The notes under the pieces are model-generated. The model was not told where the DNA came from. It saw nothing but the letters and a program-made list of their open reading frames with translations, and made no database searches. From Protonemura montana (lineage: Eukaryota; Arthropoda; Insecta; Plecoptera; Nemouridae): a DNA stretch of 64,000 bases. A program made the translations under genes and the position numbers. Positions 1-44,193 of this stretch are shown here, piece by piece (the stretch's first letter is position 1; every line of letters starts with the position of its first letter). The stretch is from NCBI GenBank assembly GCA_947568835.1, contig OX387610.1, forward strand, positions 2,236,501 to 2,300,500, written 5' to 3'.

Positions 1-130
1 TATTTGTACTCAGTTCAATTAGACTAAATCCTCTTCAGCAAAAATGGTACTTTTCATTTGCCGACTGAAAACCTAAAACCTATCAGAAGCAATCATGAGA
101 AAGGTTTTAAGAAAAAGGGTCATACCAAGA

Positions 131-430
131 TGAAATCTTATTTAAATTGCAAACGCTTGCAATGCACGGGGTATTTTATTATTATGAACACTATAACCGT
201 CTCAAAAATTGATGTCCAAACGGGGACTTAAACCCCGATCTTCACCTATGGCGGGTGTTGCTCTAATCAGTCATTCTCATCAAAAACACTAAAATCGTCT
301 CAAAAAACAACTGTTGAAGTAGCTCAATGGGTTAGAGCAAAACCCGCGACAAGTGGAAATCGGGGTTCAAGTCCCCGTTTGGGCATCAATTTTTGAGAAG
401 GTTATAATGTTCATAATAATTTTGAAAAAT
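131..430. mobile_element. tRNA-like inverted-repeat element, copy 1
   Basis: The copy starts with the family's outer arm (Lys-poor AT text ending in GGGGTATTTTATTATTA at 131-184). A minus-strand tRNA-like head follows (about 205-266), then a plus-strand head (about 312-390) with GTAGCTCAATGGGTTAGAGC and a GGGGTTCAAGTCCCC T-arm. Both heads are bordered by the CGTCTCAAAAA / TTTTTGAGA inner arms. Two heads in opposite orientation make this a rearranged or nested copy. The 3' outer arm is missing. Confidence 0.7.
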
Positions 431-1866
431 GTAATACCATAACAAAGATAATTGGTGATAAGATGATTTTTTTTTCTGTATTGTTCTGCTTTGAGAGAAT
501 TGTTGGCCCTAAAAAGGGCATGGTATGGGCACCGGGGCCCTTTTAGGACCGAGAATATCCTCCACAACTTATCACCAATTAAAGACTATGAAAACCGCCG
601 CCAATTCAATCTATTTGACCTCATCAACCAATTCTACACATCTCTGACAATCCCGATACACCAGAATTACTACCTACCTTTAGCCACATGTAGATAACAT
701 AGATTAGCATATGAAGTTCATCCAGAAATCATGTCATGTCACATCCATTGGACGCTCGAGCGACCTGTTGGAATCAGCTGGCTGGAAACACAGATGCCCA
801 TTACGGGATACGACGTCTCTAGCATGTAGACTCCATTTATATTCGATGGATTTGGTCGGCCAGCCGTCCTGTCAGTTTCAGTTGGATCTATTTGTTTTCT
901 CTTCTCTCTCTCTCTCTCTAGTCTTTGTTACACTCTCTTTATCTCTGGATGGTTCATACCAATTCCACGCACCGTTCAGTGGGAGAACAAACTTTCCCAA
1001 TAGAGGCGCCACCGGTCGTGTTGGGCTGACATTTCAGCCAACTGTCATTTTTTTAAATCATCTCCGCTGATGTCCTCCTTTTTCCTTTCGCTCTAAAGCT
1101 TACGTCATGACAAGATCTTCTGTCTTTCGAGCTATTAGAAAATGTTTCTACTGAATTTAAAATCCTGTGAATTATTTTGCAGATATAATAAGTATTTTTA
1201 AATATCGTAACTGAAATTCCATTAATGAGTTGGTAGCAATGCTGGAGAACAGCTACGGGCTGGACTGAAAGTCTTGAGCAGAAATACTGAAAACATTAGT
1301 GAATATTCTGACATGACAATACTCTTCATGGTGATCGTCTGGAGTGCTAGACTTTCCGGAGGGTTTTATCGAAACCACCAGTTGGGATTATTTCATTCCC
1401 AAGCACCTTTGTTTGGCCAAACTATTGTTCTGTAAAAGCATTGTTGTAGCCAGCTCGGACTAAAGTTACTGCCAAATTGTTGCTCAACTCGCCTTTATAC
1501 TGCAATTCTAGCTGCTCTCTGATAGTTCCGATTTCAATGCGTTTATTTCTGAATCTATAGTTCAATGCGGAGAACGACGCACTGACCAAAAAGGTTGAAA
1601 ATCAAATAATTTGGGAGAGTAATTTTCTTCCATGCATGAGCTTTTTGTGTGGATACATTTCAGTGGATATCGGCAATTCTAAAGCTGCTAAAAGCTAAAC
1701 GCAGTATTTTTTCGATTGTGAGATCCTAAAATACAAAAAAAAAGGGGCTCATAGATCCTGAGGGCTAAAATATACGTGGAACAGTAAAAAAGTAAACAAT
1801 TCTCATTTAATTCAAAGTAATCACTTAAAAAATACTCATGATAAAAGGTCAGCCACTCTAGGGAGG
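431..1866. other. Spacer without recognised gene
   Basis: No exon recognised. It holds a CT-rich run at about 900-920. A stretch at about 965-1110 (GAGAACAAACTTTCCC and GGCGCCACCGGTC text) recurs in the same orientation at 15300-15460, so it is a dispersed repeat. The open frames at 491-697 and 711-1070 have no family features. TTTAAT at 1806-1811 and TTTATT at 1542-1547 could be minus-strand poly(A) signals (ATTAAA, AATAAA) for the Elongin C-like gene. Confidence 0.5.
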
Positions 1867-4075
1867 TCAACACGTGAGAAAGTTGGCAGCCATGAGCAGG
1901 GGGAACGCCAGGTAAGGCTCGACTAAGAAGTCGAAGTCCTCTACAGACGTCTCTGACTTAGAGAAGGAGTCTCTGTAGATAAGATAGCAGCAAATTCTCT
2001 CCACCAGGTGAGATCTGGAAACAATCAACGTCCAAGGATTAATTTTTGAACTAATTTAGATCTTTTATCGTCGATCTTGATAAGATATTGGTTCACTAGA
2101 TGCACATAAGTTTCATTGTAAATTACAATATGTTCCATTGTGTTCCTATGGATTCCATAATGTTCCAATGTGTTCCAATATGTTCCAATGTGTTCCAAAA
2201 TGTCCCAATGAAACATATTGCAACCAAGATGGTGCTTTTAACTACACAAACCTAGACATGGCCAGTAAATGCGGTGATTGCAAACCCAGACATGACCAGT
2301 AAATGCGGTGATTGCAAACCTAGACATGGCCAGTAAATGCGGTGATTGCAAACCTAGACATGGCCAGTAAATGCGGTGATTGCAACCTAGACATGGCCAG
2401 TAAATGCGGTGATTGCAAACCCAGACATGACCAGTAAATGCGGTGATTGCAAACCTAGACATGGCCAGTAAATGCGGTGATTGCAAACCTAGACATGGCC
2501 AGTAAATGCGGTGATTGCAAACCTAGACATGGCCAGTAAATGCGGTGATTGTAAACCTAGACATGGCCAGTAAATGCGGTGATTGCAAACCTAGACATGA
2601 CCAGTAAATGCGGTGATTGCAACCCAGACATAGCCAGTAAATGCGGTGATTGCAAACCTAGACATGACCAGTAAATGCGGTGATTGCAAACTAACGGAAT
2701 GGTCAGCCTGATGATATTCCTGTCTTCCTCGGAGGTCTCCGGTCCAGGTGAAATCAACCACTGTTTGATCGTCTCCGACAAGATGGCGAGCGTTCGTTTG
2801 AGAATAAAATGTTGCCGATCCGAGGAAATAATACGGATGTACATCGAGTCTGGACCCTCTAAGCCACCGTAGATAATTTCGGGCTCAACTTCCTCTTCTG
2901 GTTCAGCCGGAATTTCCTCTGTTTCGGCTCCTTCTGCGACTTCTTCGCCGCCTTCCCCCTCGTGGGTGGCATCGCCTTCGCCGGTACCGTCAACTCCTTC
3001 GGTTCCTTCGACAGGTGGCTGTCCTTCGGATGGCTCTGTTGGTGCTGGGACTTCATCGGGTGCCTAGTTTGTCATAGACCACCGTCACAAGCTTTAAGGG
3101 CAGTTATTTCAATGGCCTAATTGTTTAAAGATATAACAGTCCGTTAATTTCTTTGTTGCTAAACGACAGCCTATCAAACAATTCTTTCCATTAGTTAATG
3201 GTATGTTAATTACTTAAAGAATCGTTGAAAAACCGTCTCTTTCGTCCCATTCATAGTCAGTGTTTAGAGGTTCTAGTCAAAGTACGTTGTTATAGGTTAC
3301 AAATGCTGTGACTTTAGTTGATTCGAATTATAAATTTTAATCAAAATATGCATTATCACTAATGATTTCTTAGAAATTGTAATTATATGAAAAGTAGAGG
3401 CCAGGAAGATGACACAAATATCTAAATTGTATTTGCTCGTAGAAGCAAAACAACCAATCGGGCACCCCAAAAAAAAAAAAAAACCTTTAATAACATGTGT
3501 GAACCCTAACCTGACCTAACTAAACATTACCAAACAATTTCATAATATTTTAGCCAACGAAATTAGTTTTAGTGGAGTCATAGCTTTGTAGATTAAGTAT
3601 TAACCTAATATTTAGCCTATTAATATAGTAGTATTAATATATTAAGCTGTAGCTTTGTAGTTCTTAAGTTGAAAGAACAATTTCTGAAAACAGTGAAACT
3701 CATTTCACTCAATTGATCATTCGCATCCCATTTTCATGTTGAAACCATTGTAGCTTTGTGAGAACTGAGCTTTCAGCAAAAGATACAAGTAGGTAAACTT
3801 TCCAAATGTATTATCTATTTTCTCACCTGCTCTTTAGACGATTGTTTCTCCTCAACTACAACATTATCCAGATCCTGAAAATAAACGGTTCGGTGTTATT
3901 TTTAGCGCAGGTAAAAACGCTCAGCGTCAGAGTTATTTGACCTTTTAGTACCTTGAAGATTGTCGTCCCATAAATTCAAATAATGCGGAATTAATCGCAA
4001 TCTTTGCACGAACCACATTTAAATTCTGTCACCAATCTTGCTTACCTCAAGTTCACCGAGGTCTTGATCCGACAT
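1867..4075 (-). CDS. ELOC-like: Elongin C paralogue with acidic N-terminal extension
   Basis: Elongin C has a Skp1/BTB fold, binds Elongin B and BC-box proteins in Cullin2/5 ubiquitin ligases, and acts in the Elongin transcription factor. Four exons join in phase: 4046-4075 (MSDQDLGELE), 3827-3874, 2696-3063 and 1867-2014, giving 197 aa. Residues about 1-90 are acidic, Pro/Gly-rich and low-complexity. Residues about 91-197 match the whole family domain (about 112 aa): YGGLEGPDSMYIRIISSD, then KRTLAILSETIK, and a C-terminus LLMAANFLTC that closely matches the family ending. Donors are GTAAGC, GTGAGA and GTTAGT, and each acceptor is AG with matching phase. The normally near-invariant middle (the region of human YFTYKVRYTNSS) is strongly diverged, so this is a paralogue and not the housekeeping copy. 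BC-box binding is uncertain. The ATG is the first in frame with the splice chain. Confidence 0.88.
2135..2215. repeat. Short imperfect repeat of TGTTCCAATG-like units
   Basis: About seven imperfect 10-11-bp units (TGTTCCATTG, TGTTCCAATA and similar) lie in the third intron of the Elongin C-like gene, beside the 34-bp array. Confidence 0.6.
2243..2690. repeat. 34-bp minisatellite, about 13 copies, in Elongin C-like intron 3
   Basis: The unit runs CTAGACATGGCCAGTAAATG then CGGTGATTGCAAAC, with a few one-base and substitution variants (CCAGACATGACC). The array ends at 2690, where the minus-strand donor hexamer of exon 3 starts, so array and splice site are directly joined. Confidence 0.95.
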
Positions 4076-4385
4076 CTCTCTCCTCTCCGCGAAAATACGT
4101 GACTCCGATAAGTAAGGGAAAGTGCTGGAAAATCGTGGAAAATCGTGGAAAATCCACTAGAAAAGCTTGCGTGGGAATACGAAACTGAATATTTTGACAG
4201 AATTCCGATAGCAGATGTTATTCAAAACAGTGCACATTGATTTTTGATTTCCAGAGTCAACAAAGTTATTTTTGTGACAAGCTTTTAAGCAGGATTTTGC
4301 ATTCTGATTCGTTTGGTCTCTTTGGCTGTCAAGCTGATATGAAAAAAAAATGTTTTAAGACTTCCTTGTTTTTAGAACCTTTTTT
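4076..4385. other. 5' flank of the Elongin C-like gene
   Basis: No gene seen. It contains a short direct repeat (GGAAAATCGT twice, about 4125-4150) and AT-rich sequence. It is the likely promoter side of the minus-strand gene, but no TATA or initiator could be assigned. Confidence 0.4.
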
Positions 4386-5692
4386 TTGGATTTCTGTGAC
4401 AACCCTTGTTTCACCCACCCATTACTATTACATTGTGATGAACTGCACGATGCCAGGCACGGGTTACTTGTTTTAGATTGCCATGACAACCCTTGTTTCA
4501 CCCACCCATTACTATTACATTGTGATGAACTGCCCGATGCCGGGCACGGGTTACTTGTTTTAGATTGCCATGACAACCCTTGTTTCACCCACCCATTACT
4601 ATTACATTGTGATGAACTGTCCGATGCCGGGCACGGGTTACTTGTTTTAGATTGCCATGACAACCCTTGTTTCACCCACTCATTACTATTACATTGTGAT
4701 GAACTGCCCGATGCCGGGCACGGGTTACTTGTTTTAGATTGCCATGACAACCCTTGTTTCACCCACCCATTACTATTACATTGTGATGAACTGCCCGATG
4801 CCACGCACGGGTTACTTGTTTTAGATTGCCATGACAACCCTTGTTTCACCCACCCATTACTATTACATTGTGATGAACTGCCCGATGCCGGGCACGGGTT
4901 ACTTGTTTTAGATTGCCATGACAACCCTTGTTTCACCCACCCATTACTATTACATTGTGATGAACTGCCCGATGCCGGGCACGGGTTGCTTGTTTTAGAT
5001 TGCCATGACAACCCTTGTTTCACCCACCCATGACTATTACATTGTGATGAACTGCCCGATGCCGGGCACGGGTTGCTTGTTTTAGATTGCCATGACAACC
5101 CTTGTTTCACCCACCCATGACTATTACATTGTGATGAACTGCCCGATGCCGGGCACGGGTTACTTGTTTTAGATTGCCATGACAACCCTTGTTTCACCCA
5201 CCCATTACTATTACATTGTGATGAACTGCCCGATGCCGGGCACAGGTTGCTTGTTTTAGATTGCCATGACAACCCTTGTTTCACCCACCCATTACTATTA
5301 CATTGTGATGAACTGCCCGATGCCGGGCACGGGTTGCTTGTTTTAGATTGCCATGACAACCCTTGTTTCACCCACCCATTACTATTACATTGTGATGAAC
5401 TGCCCAATGCCGGGCACGGGTTACTTGTTTTAGATTGCCATGACAACCCTTGTTTCACCCACCCATTACTATTACATTGTGATGAACTGCCCGATGCCGG
5501 GCACGGGTTACTTGTTTTAGATTGCCATGACAACCCTTGTTTCACCCACCCATTACTATTACATTGTGATGAACTGCCCGATGCCGGGCACGGGTTACTT
5601 GTTTTAGATTGCCATGACAACCCTTGTTTCACCCACCCATTACTATTACATTGTGATGAACTGCCCGATGCCGGGCACGGGTTACTTGTTTT
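4386..5692. repeat. 87-bp satellite-like array, 15 copies
   Basis: Each unit carries GATTGCCATGACAACCCTTG, then CACCCACCCATTACTATTAC, then TGCCCGATGCCGGGCACGGG. Copies differ at few positions. 87 is a multiple of three, so reading frames stay open across the array on both strands (463 codons minus, 215 and 191 plus). These are periodicity artefacts and not genes. A degenerate relative (TTTTACCAGG, CCATTGTGATGAACTGTC) occurs once at about 57275-57330 inside the MDH1B-like gene. Confidence 0.95.
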
Positions 5693-5716
5693 TCGACTAC
5701 AATTGTATTGGTTAAC

Positions 5717-5748
5717 AACCCCTCCCCCCCCCCCCCCCCCCCCCACCC
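5717..5748. repeat. Poly(C) tract
   Basis: A run of about 25 C interrupted by one T, directly after the 87-bp array. Similar C runs occur at 18936-18957 and 55731-55748. Confidence 0.9.
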
Positions 5749-5959
5749 AACTACTGACAATAAAGGGTATGATGGAATTTAATTTAACTTTTAAAATACA
5801 CCAACAATACCAAGCTCTATAAATTTAACCATCAAATATTTATCATTTCTTCCCAGAAATTTGATTCACGAGATAAATCAAACATACACAATGAAACCTC
5901 CGCTACGAACGAGATTTAGAAGATTCTAAATTTAGAATTCAAATTATTAGATTTTTATT

Positions 5960-6268
5960 TAATAAAGGACTGCACTTGGAAAATATAAATGACCGATGTG
6001 GCAGTGTCACACGAAGAAGTGTCCAAAGTCATTATTTTCCCTCTTCCTTGCTCCAGCATCCTTGGCATTGTGGACCACTGGTCTCCAGTACCAGCTGACG
6101 AAGATGATTCATCATGTTCTAGATTTGTTCAACTGTCTCTTTCTCTTTCCTGATCCAGATCTTTCATAACCTTGTCGTCGATCTCATCTTCTCCGTCCTC
6201 CGCCGCGGAGGACAAGGTTTCATCAATCACCGACCAAACTGGAGGTCTTCACTCTTTTTACCCGCCAT
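5960..6268 (-). pseudogene. Possible small acidic-protein pseudogene
   Basis: On the minus strand an ATG at 6268 starts MAGKKSEDLQFG. After a one-frame shift an acidic stretch follows (VIDETLSSAAEDGEDEIDDK, then MKDLDQERERDS), interrupted by a stop, with open text beyond and an AATAAA-like end near 5960. GC content rises over this stretch as in the real exons of the window. The family is not recognised. It could be a decayed retrocopy, a gene with unrecognised tiny introns, or chance. Confidence 0.25.
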
Positions 6269-6445
6269 AGTTTTTTGGAAAATCTTTATACATTTTGTAT
6301 TGTATGCATTTCGGGTTGGTATTATACCAACACAATTTATAGACAAGCTTTCCAAGAAAACCTATTAACTTGTACAAAAGATTCGTGAAATCTCTAAAGA
6401 TTTATGAGTTTACTCAAGAATGCGTTGGTTGAAAGCATATACATA
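6269..6445. other. Spacer, nothing recognised
   Basis: AT-rich sequence between the acidic fragment and a retroposon body; no exon signal. Confidence 0.4.
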
Positions 6446-6690
6446 CTAGTAAGTTGTTGTTCGAGTTGTACCGTCCTTCGGAAGGGACGTTAAGCCGGTG
6501 GTCCCCTTGGTCTTCGACAGGAGTAGGCTACGTGCCGGCACAGGGTTTCCCCTCCTCCCTTCTAGGCTAGGTTAAGTTCATCATCATCCTCATCATCATC
6601 CACTCATTCACCGACGCCATTAGACCAGTGCCGCAGGGCCAGTTGTCAAAACAGTGCGTCGTTAAACACCACAAATTAATCAATTTGTGA
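6446..6690 (+). mobile_element. 5S-like SINE, body and tail only
   Basis: Contains the shared body (CCTTCGGAAGGGACGTTAAG, GGAGTAGGCTACGTGCCGGC) and the 3' tail (CAGTGCGTCGTTAAACACCA followed by AATTAATCAATT). The 5S-like head is absent, as in a 5'-truncated insertion. Confidence 0.8.
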
Positions 6691-7835
6691 GAATTATTAA
6701 TTTTATTAATCAGAACTGCAAACGATACTTTCAAGTGAACAATTTTTCAAACTTTTTAAATTACTTTTTCCTGATTAAAAGAGCGCCGGATATTTAGTAA
6801 TCAACAAGTGAACAAGTTTCTCCTCACAGTGTTTTAAAAACACCCACGAGACCGTTAGATTTTCACTGCGCTGAAAATAATTCAAAGTCTAGACGTTGAA
6901 GTGTCTGACGAAGAAATTGTATCAAGACTGCCGTGATTACGTCATGTCGTTACTTTTCCTTATTTTCTCTCTTGAAAAAAATCAGCGATCGTAATTTTCA
7001 ATTGGAGACTTTTTTTAGCTATGGTTTGATCTCCTCTTAGAAGCCCAACAATCTTTGTCTGCTGTTTTCTGGATGGAACATGCATTTGTTAATGCGATGC
7101 ACACGAGAGAAATCGATGTGTAGTTTTTTTTTTTAGCTCGCCTAGTAATTTGTCCGTTCATTTGAAAGAAAAAAAGACGCGCGATCTGGAATGAAATTTC
7201 AAGCGGTGAATTCAGTAACTAAAATCGCATGAAAATGATGGCCACTTAATTTCAGGAACTTTACCCGATAAGTGCTCGGCTGTTTGATCAGCGCTCTTCA
7301 CGAAGAAGTTTTAAATTTAGTCAGACGCAGCTGACAAAAAATTAATGGACCAGACAACTCGATATCTGCAAAGAAGACAGAGAACGAAATTCTGTTTAGA
7401 TATGGTGCGCTTCTTCGATAGAGAAGCAGAATTAAATTCCCAGTAGATAGTGGTGGTCAGAGAGCCTCGCCTCGGGTGGAACATAATATCGAGAGTAAGC
7501 TACAGTCGAGTCTGTGTAAATAAACAATATTCAGCCACCGGTTCGGAGGTAAATTTAATCCAAGAGCGATGTAAATATAGCTGGAAAATCAATTTCCTAG
7601 ACATGTTACATATTTTATGATAAAGTTTGCTCGGCGGATGCTTGCATGGACACATTAGAAGCGTGCGGTTTGTTGTTTAAAACTTTAAAATTGTTTAGAC
7701 ATTTTAGATTTAGCTTAGGATCGTAGATCAATATTACTTTTGGAATCTTAATAATACACTGTAAGCCATGAAAACTTGTATGAGTTATGTACTTTTACAC
7801 GGCACATGGTGTTTTCTAAAATACAGTTTTGTATC
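6691..7835. other. Spacer, nothing recognised
   Basis: AT-rich sequence with scattered homopolymers; no exon with both splice signals and coding bias was found on either strand. The missing 5' exons of the DPP-like gene were looked for here without success. Confidence 0.4.
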
Positions 7836-7839
7836 TGAA

Positions 7840-8240
7840 GTTTCAAAGTCATAGTCACTGGATCTTTTACGAATTTCGTCGGCGTTTTTTACCCATTGAC
7901 TCTGAAATTACTAAGTCAGAGTCACTGGATCAGCTGTGCATTTCGTCGGCGTTTTTTATTCATCGAATCTGCAATTACTAAGTCAGAGTCACTTGATCTT
8001 TTACGCATTTCGTTGGCATTTTTTATTCATCGACTCTGCAATGACAAAGTCAGAGTCACTGGATCTTTTACGCATTTCGTCGGCGTTTTTTACCCAACGA
8101 CTCTACAATTACAAAGTCAGAGTCACTCGTTATTTTACGCATTTCGTCTGCGTTTTTTATCTATCGACTCAGCAATTTCAAAGTCAGAGTCACTGTATCT
8201 CTTATGCATTCCGTTGGCGCTTTTCATTTCCGGGTCTGCA
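7840..8240. repeat. About 66-bp array, 6 copies
   Basis: The repeated text is AAGTCAGAGTCACTGGATC, then ACGCATTTCGTCGGCG, then TTTTTTA and CATCGACTCTGCAATTAC. Copies diverge more than in the other arrays, suggesting an older array. The overlapping open frames at 7896-8418 follow the repeat period and are not credible genes. Confidence 0.85.
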
Positions 8241-9170
8241 TTTGTACTTTAAGCGTTTTTTTGAGCGTATTACAAACGCTTTGCATGAACTTCGCTTTGA
8301 GCAATATTCCACTGACTTTTCAACGTCTAGTCAAGTCAAATACGAAGTTAGAGAAAGACCACCAATTTTTTGTGAGCTACATGTAGTTCACAAAGTTAAC
8401 AAAACCTGGAAACGTTAGTAGAAATGTAGTCTTTGCTGAAATGCAACAATAAACAAACTAAATAATTGCAATGTTTTGTTTGTTCTGACAATACATCATG
8501 ACTGTCTGCCGTTACAACAAGCTTACCGATTTCAATTACTTAGCTAAAATCAGTTTCAAACATTTTGGTTTTAATTTAAAATGGTTTCACGCATTTAATG
8601 CCATTCATAAATAACTTTGAGCTCAAAATACTTAATCGATTCTAAGAATTAAACTCAGTGATTTCCAAAAACCGACGAATATTCGAGTCATCGCACACAA
8701 CGCGAGTGAAAAATAATTTAAAAAAGACTTCCAGAGTCTGTTTCTATTTCGAAGTTCTTCACGTTTCCTTCACCAACGATTTTTTCACGGTTCACCGGCA
8801 AAGTTTGCAAACACCACTCGTCATATATTCGCTTGGAGCCCACGAAAACTCGGCTCCATTCTTTCTGGTGGAACCGCATTTAATTAAAGTTAAGCCAACG
8901 ATGAGAGCTCATATTGACAGGAGAGTGAAACTTGGGAGCTCGTGCTTTCTTGGAGGCTGAGAGGCTGAGAGTTGCCCTCCTCGTGGAATAAAAAACACAA
9001 CCACTTTACATCTCAAACTAAGTTATCAGTGGTAATTTTAATAGCACAGTAAGTTAATTTTTTGTTGAGAAACTCTTTATTATTCTGCGCTTTTATTAAT
9101 TTTCTTTGTTTCAATTTGTACATTTTTTATTATATTTTCTTTTCAACCCTGAAAACACCGGTTTCCGTCA
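8241..9170. other. Spacer, nothing recognised
   Basis: Includes a 100-codon plus-strand open frame (8658-8960) without splice context, homology or composition bias; I see no gene. Confidence 0.4.
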
Positions 9171-9830
9171 GATCACCGAAGTTAAGCTACACTGCGCTGG
9201 GTCAGGTATTGGATGGGTGACCATCATACATATGACCAGTTCTGTTCGGGAGAGAGGTTGGAGGGATGTAAATTAAGCAACACTGCGCTGGGTCAGGTAT
9301 TGGATGGGTGACCATCATACACATGACCAGTTCTGTTCGGGAGAGAGGTTGGAGGGATGGAAGTTTAGCAACACTGCGCTGGGTCAGGTATTGGATGGGT
9401 GACCATCATACACATGACCAGTTCTGTTCGGGAGAGAGGTTGGAGGGATGGAAGTTTAGCAACACCGTGCTGGGTCAGGTATTGGATGGGTGACCATCAT
9501 ACACATGACCAGTTCTGTTCGGGAGAGAGGTTGGAGGGATGAAAGTTAGTACATCAACTTCACTCGTCTTGCTTATCAACCTCTCGACAGCATGGATTTG
9601 TGGAGGAATCCTGTTGTTCGCGTTGTACCGTCCTTCGGAAGGGACGTTAAGCCGGTGGTCCCCTTGGTCTTTGACAGGAGTAGGCTACGTGCCGGCACCG
9701 GGTTTCCCCTCCTCCCTTCTAATCTAGGTAACATTAATCGTCATCATCACCCACTCATTCACCGACGCCATTAGACCAGTGCCACATGGCCAGTTGTCAA
9801 AACAGTGCTACGTTTAACACCTCAATTACA
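9171..9830 (+). mobile_element. 5S-rRNA-like SINE with 4 tandem heads
   Basis: It starts with a 5S-like internal promoter (GATCACCGAAGTTAAGC, then CACTGCGCTGGGTCAG, then TTGGATGGGTGACC). Heads begin at about 9171, 9263, 9356 and 9448, each about 92 bp. After the last head the common body (CTCGACAGCATGGATTTGTG, CCTTCGGAAGGGACGTTAAG) and the tail (CGACGCCATTAGACCAGTG, CGTTTAACACC) follow once. The resemblance to the A box, intermediate element and C box of invertebrate 5S genes is from memory. Confidence 0.85.
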
Positions 9831-10245
9831 AAGGGTTTTGAAATATTTGTGATTTGTGAAAACTCATAAAGCAAAGCCAATTCCCCGAGATCGCCACTCT
9901 GTGACCATCACAACCTATAGTCATGGTCTTCCACGCAAACTTTTGGTTCCGTCTCCATCTTCAATGGACCATCTTACAAGTTAATTAAACTGGCAAAGAC
10001 AAAGTTTGGGACCAGCGTGGTGCACCCAAGGATCATTCCGCGACTTCTATTTTAATTGGAAACTAGGGAACTAATTAATCCAAGTTATTACTCGGGTTAT
10101 AAATTGTGCGATAGTGTCATAAATCGTTGGCTGTCATCGACGTGGAGTTTGCTATGTAAATTGCAAGACTGGGTTCCTTGTACTAGGGCTTAGTTCGAAT
10201 GATCTTTGAAACCACCAGGGGCTTTCTGCAAAGCGTCTGCTAGTT

Positions 10246-10276
<31 letters not shown>

Positions 10277-11045
10277 TATGACGTTTTTTTGTTAACTAGA
10301 TTAACTTTAATTGAATATTAGAGTTGACTTAGACCTAGGTTAATAAGACTTAGACTTAGACTTAGACTTAGACCTGACCTAGGTTAATTGAATTTTTGTT
10401 AACTTTTGTTAACTCTATAGAGTTTACCTAGTTAACCAATATGTATGATGAAAGTCTTTTGTAAGGATGAGCGCTTTGAGGGAGAAAATCAATTTATTAA
10501 CTGACAGCTATCGAAACGCATGGTCGACCATTAAGATCTAGCGTAATAATCTATAATATAAAATAAAATTTATTATAAAAGTAGCAAGAATTTGTTGGTA
10601 TGATTATGGTATTGCCTATAGTTAATTAAGAATATTGTGCATTGACAATTAGTGTTGATAATAGGTAAAAAAGAGGTAGATAAAAGATATTTGCTATGAG
10701 ATAAGAGTATAACTACATACATTCTGTTCCACCCCTGTACACGCGGTCAGTTATTTGGGGTTGAAAATTATCTGGAAGCATCTGAAAAAATCCAGTGTAC
10801 AATGAAGAGTGTGTTTAAAGTTGCTTTTATTTAATATTTTGAAAAATGTAGAAGGGGTGAGTTCTTGAAAAAAGAGTTAAAATGCCAGGCTTTTTATGAT
10901 AACATAGATTCAATACAAAAATGTGACAGCCACCATAACCACAATCTTTTAATATGCGCTGAATTTTTCTCAGATCGTTTTGGCCAAATTTCCACAAAAG
11001 TTTGATGTACCCCAACTTAGGATTTCGAAGATTTAAGAAACTTGT
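9831..11045. other. Spacer, nothing recognised
   Basis: AT-rich with poly(T) runs at about 10243-10280 and a short hexamer repeat (five GACTTA units at about 10347-10377). No exon seen. Confidence 0.4.
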
Positions 11046-11049
11046 TTTT

Positions 11050-11355
11050 AATGAATTCTTATTTAAATTGTAAACGCTTGCAATGCGAGGGGTATTTTAC
11101 TATCCAACGTCAAATTGTAGTTACTTGAGATTTACAGGTTGTGACGTGATATAGCGTCACTAGAATCAGAGTGACTGTGAGTATTCACAGCCTCTTGGTT
11201 CTACTCCTTGGAGATCCGTCATTCTCATCAAATACACTGAAATCATCTCAAAAAGCCAGTGTCCAAGTAGCTCAATTGGTTAGAGCAACACCCGTGACAG
11301 GTGGAGATCGGGGTTCGTGTCTCCGTTTGGGCATCAATTTTTGAGACGGCTAAAA
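11050..11355 (+). mobile_element. tRNA-like inverted-repeat element, copy 2
   Basis: Gives the fullest view of the 5' half: outer arm (AAATTGTAAACGCTTGCAAT, then GGGGTATTTTA), leader with a GTGACG/CGTCAC hairpin, inner arm, one tRNA-like head at 11270-11332, then the right inner arm TTTTTGAGACGG. The head folds as a cloverleaf: acceptor strands GTCCAAG / TTTGGGC, D-stem GCTC/GAGC, T-arm imperfect here. The right outer arm is absent. Confidence 0.8.
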
Positions 11356-11540
11356 TAATAAAATTAAAGAAACTATTTATTCTTAAGTTTATTGTTGTAA
11401 TAAAAGATGGTCGTTGTATGTTACAATTGAATTGTAAGCTGATTCACTCGCTTGTCGTTGATCAAGTGGTTTTATTGCATTGTTCGAGCAAAGGATGATT
11501 GTTGTCAAATGGTCCATGACTTGAGTTTCCATTGTTGCAG

Positions 11541-44193
<32,653 letters not shown>

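Noticed and set aside
4355..5746. 463-codon minus-strand and 215/191-codon plus-strand open frames
   Set aside because: The 87-bp period keeps frames open on both strands. The repeated 29-residue text has no known domain and the frame ends right at the array edges.
9171..9830. Functional 5S rRNA genes
   Set aside because: Only the internal-promoter part of 5S is present; the 5' and 3' ends needed for the terminal stem are missing.
10330..10390. Telomere-like repeat
   Set aside because: Only about five GACTTA units, not TTAGGG or another known telomere motif.
11270..11345. Functional tRNA gene
   Set aside because: The cloverleaf is good in several copies, but position 33 is not T, copies are many and variable, and all sit in the same inverted-repeat element.
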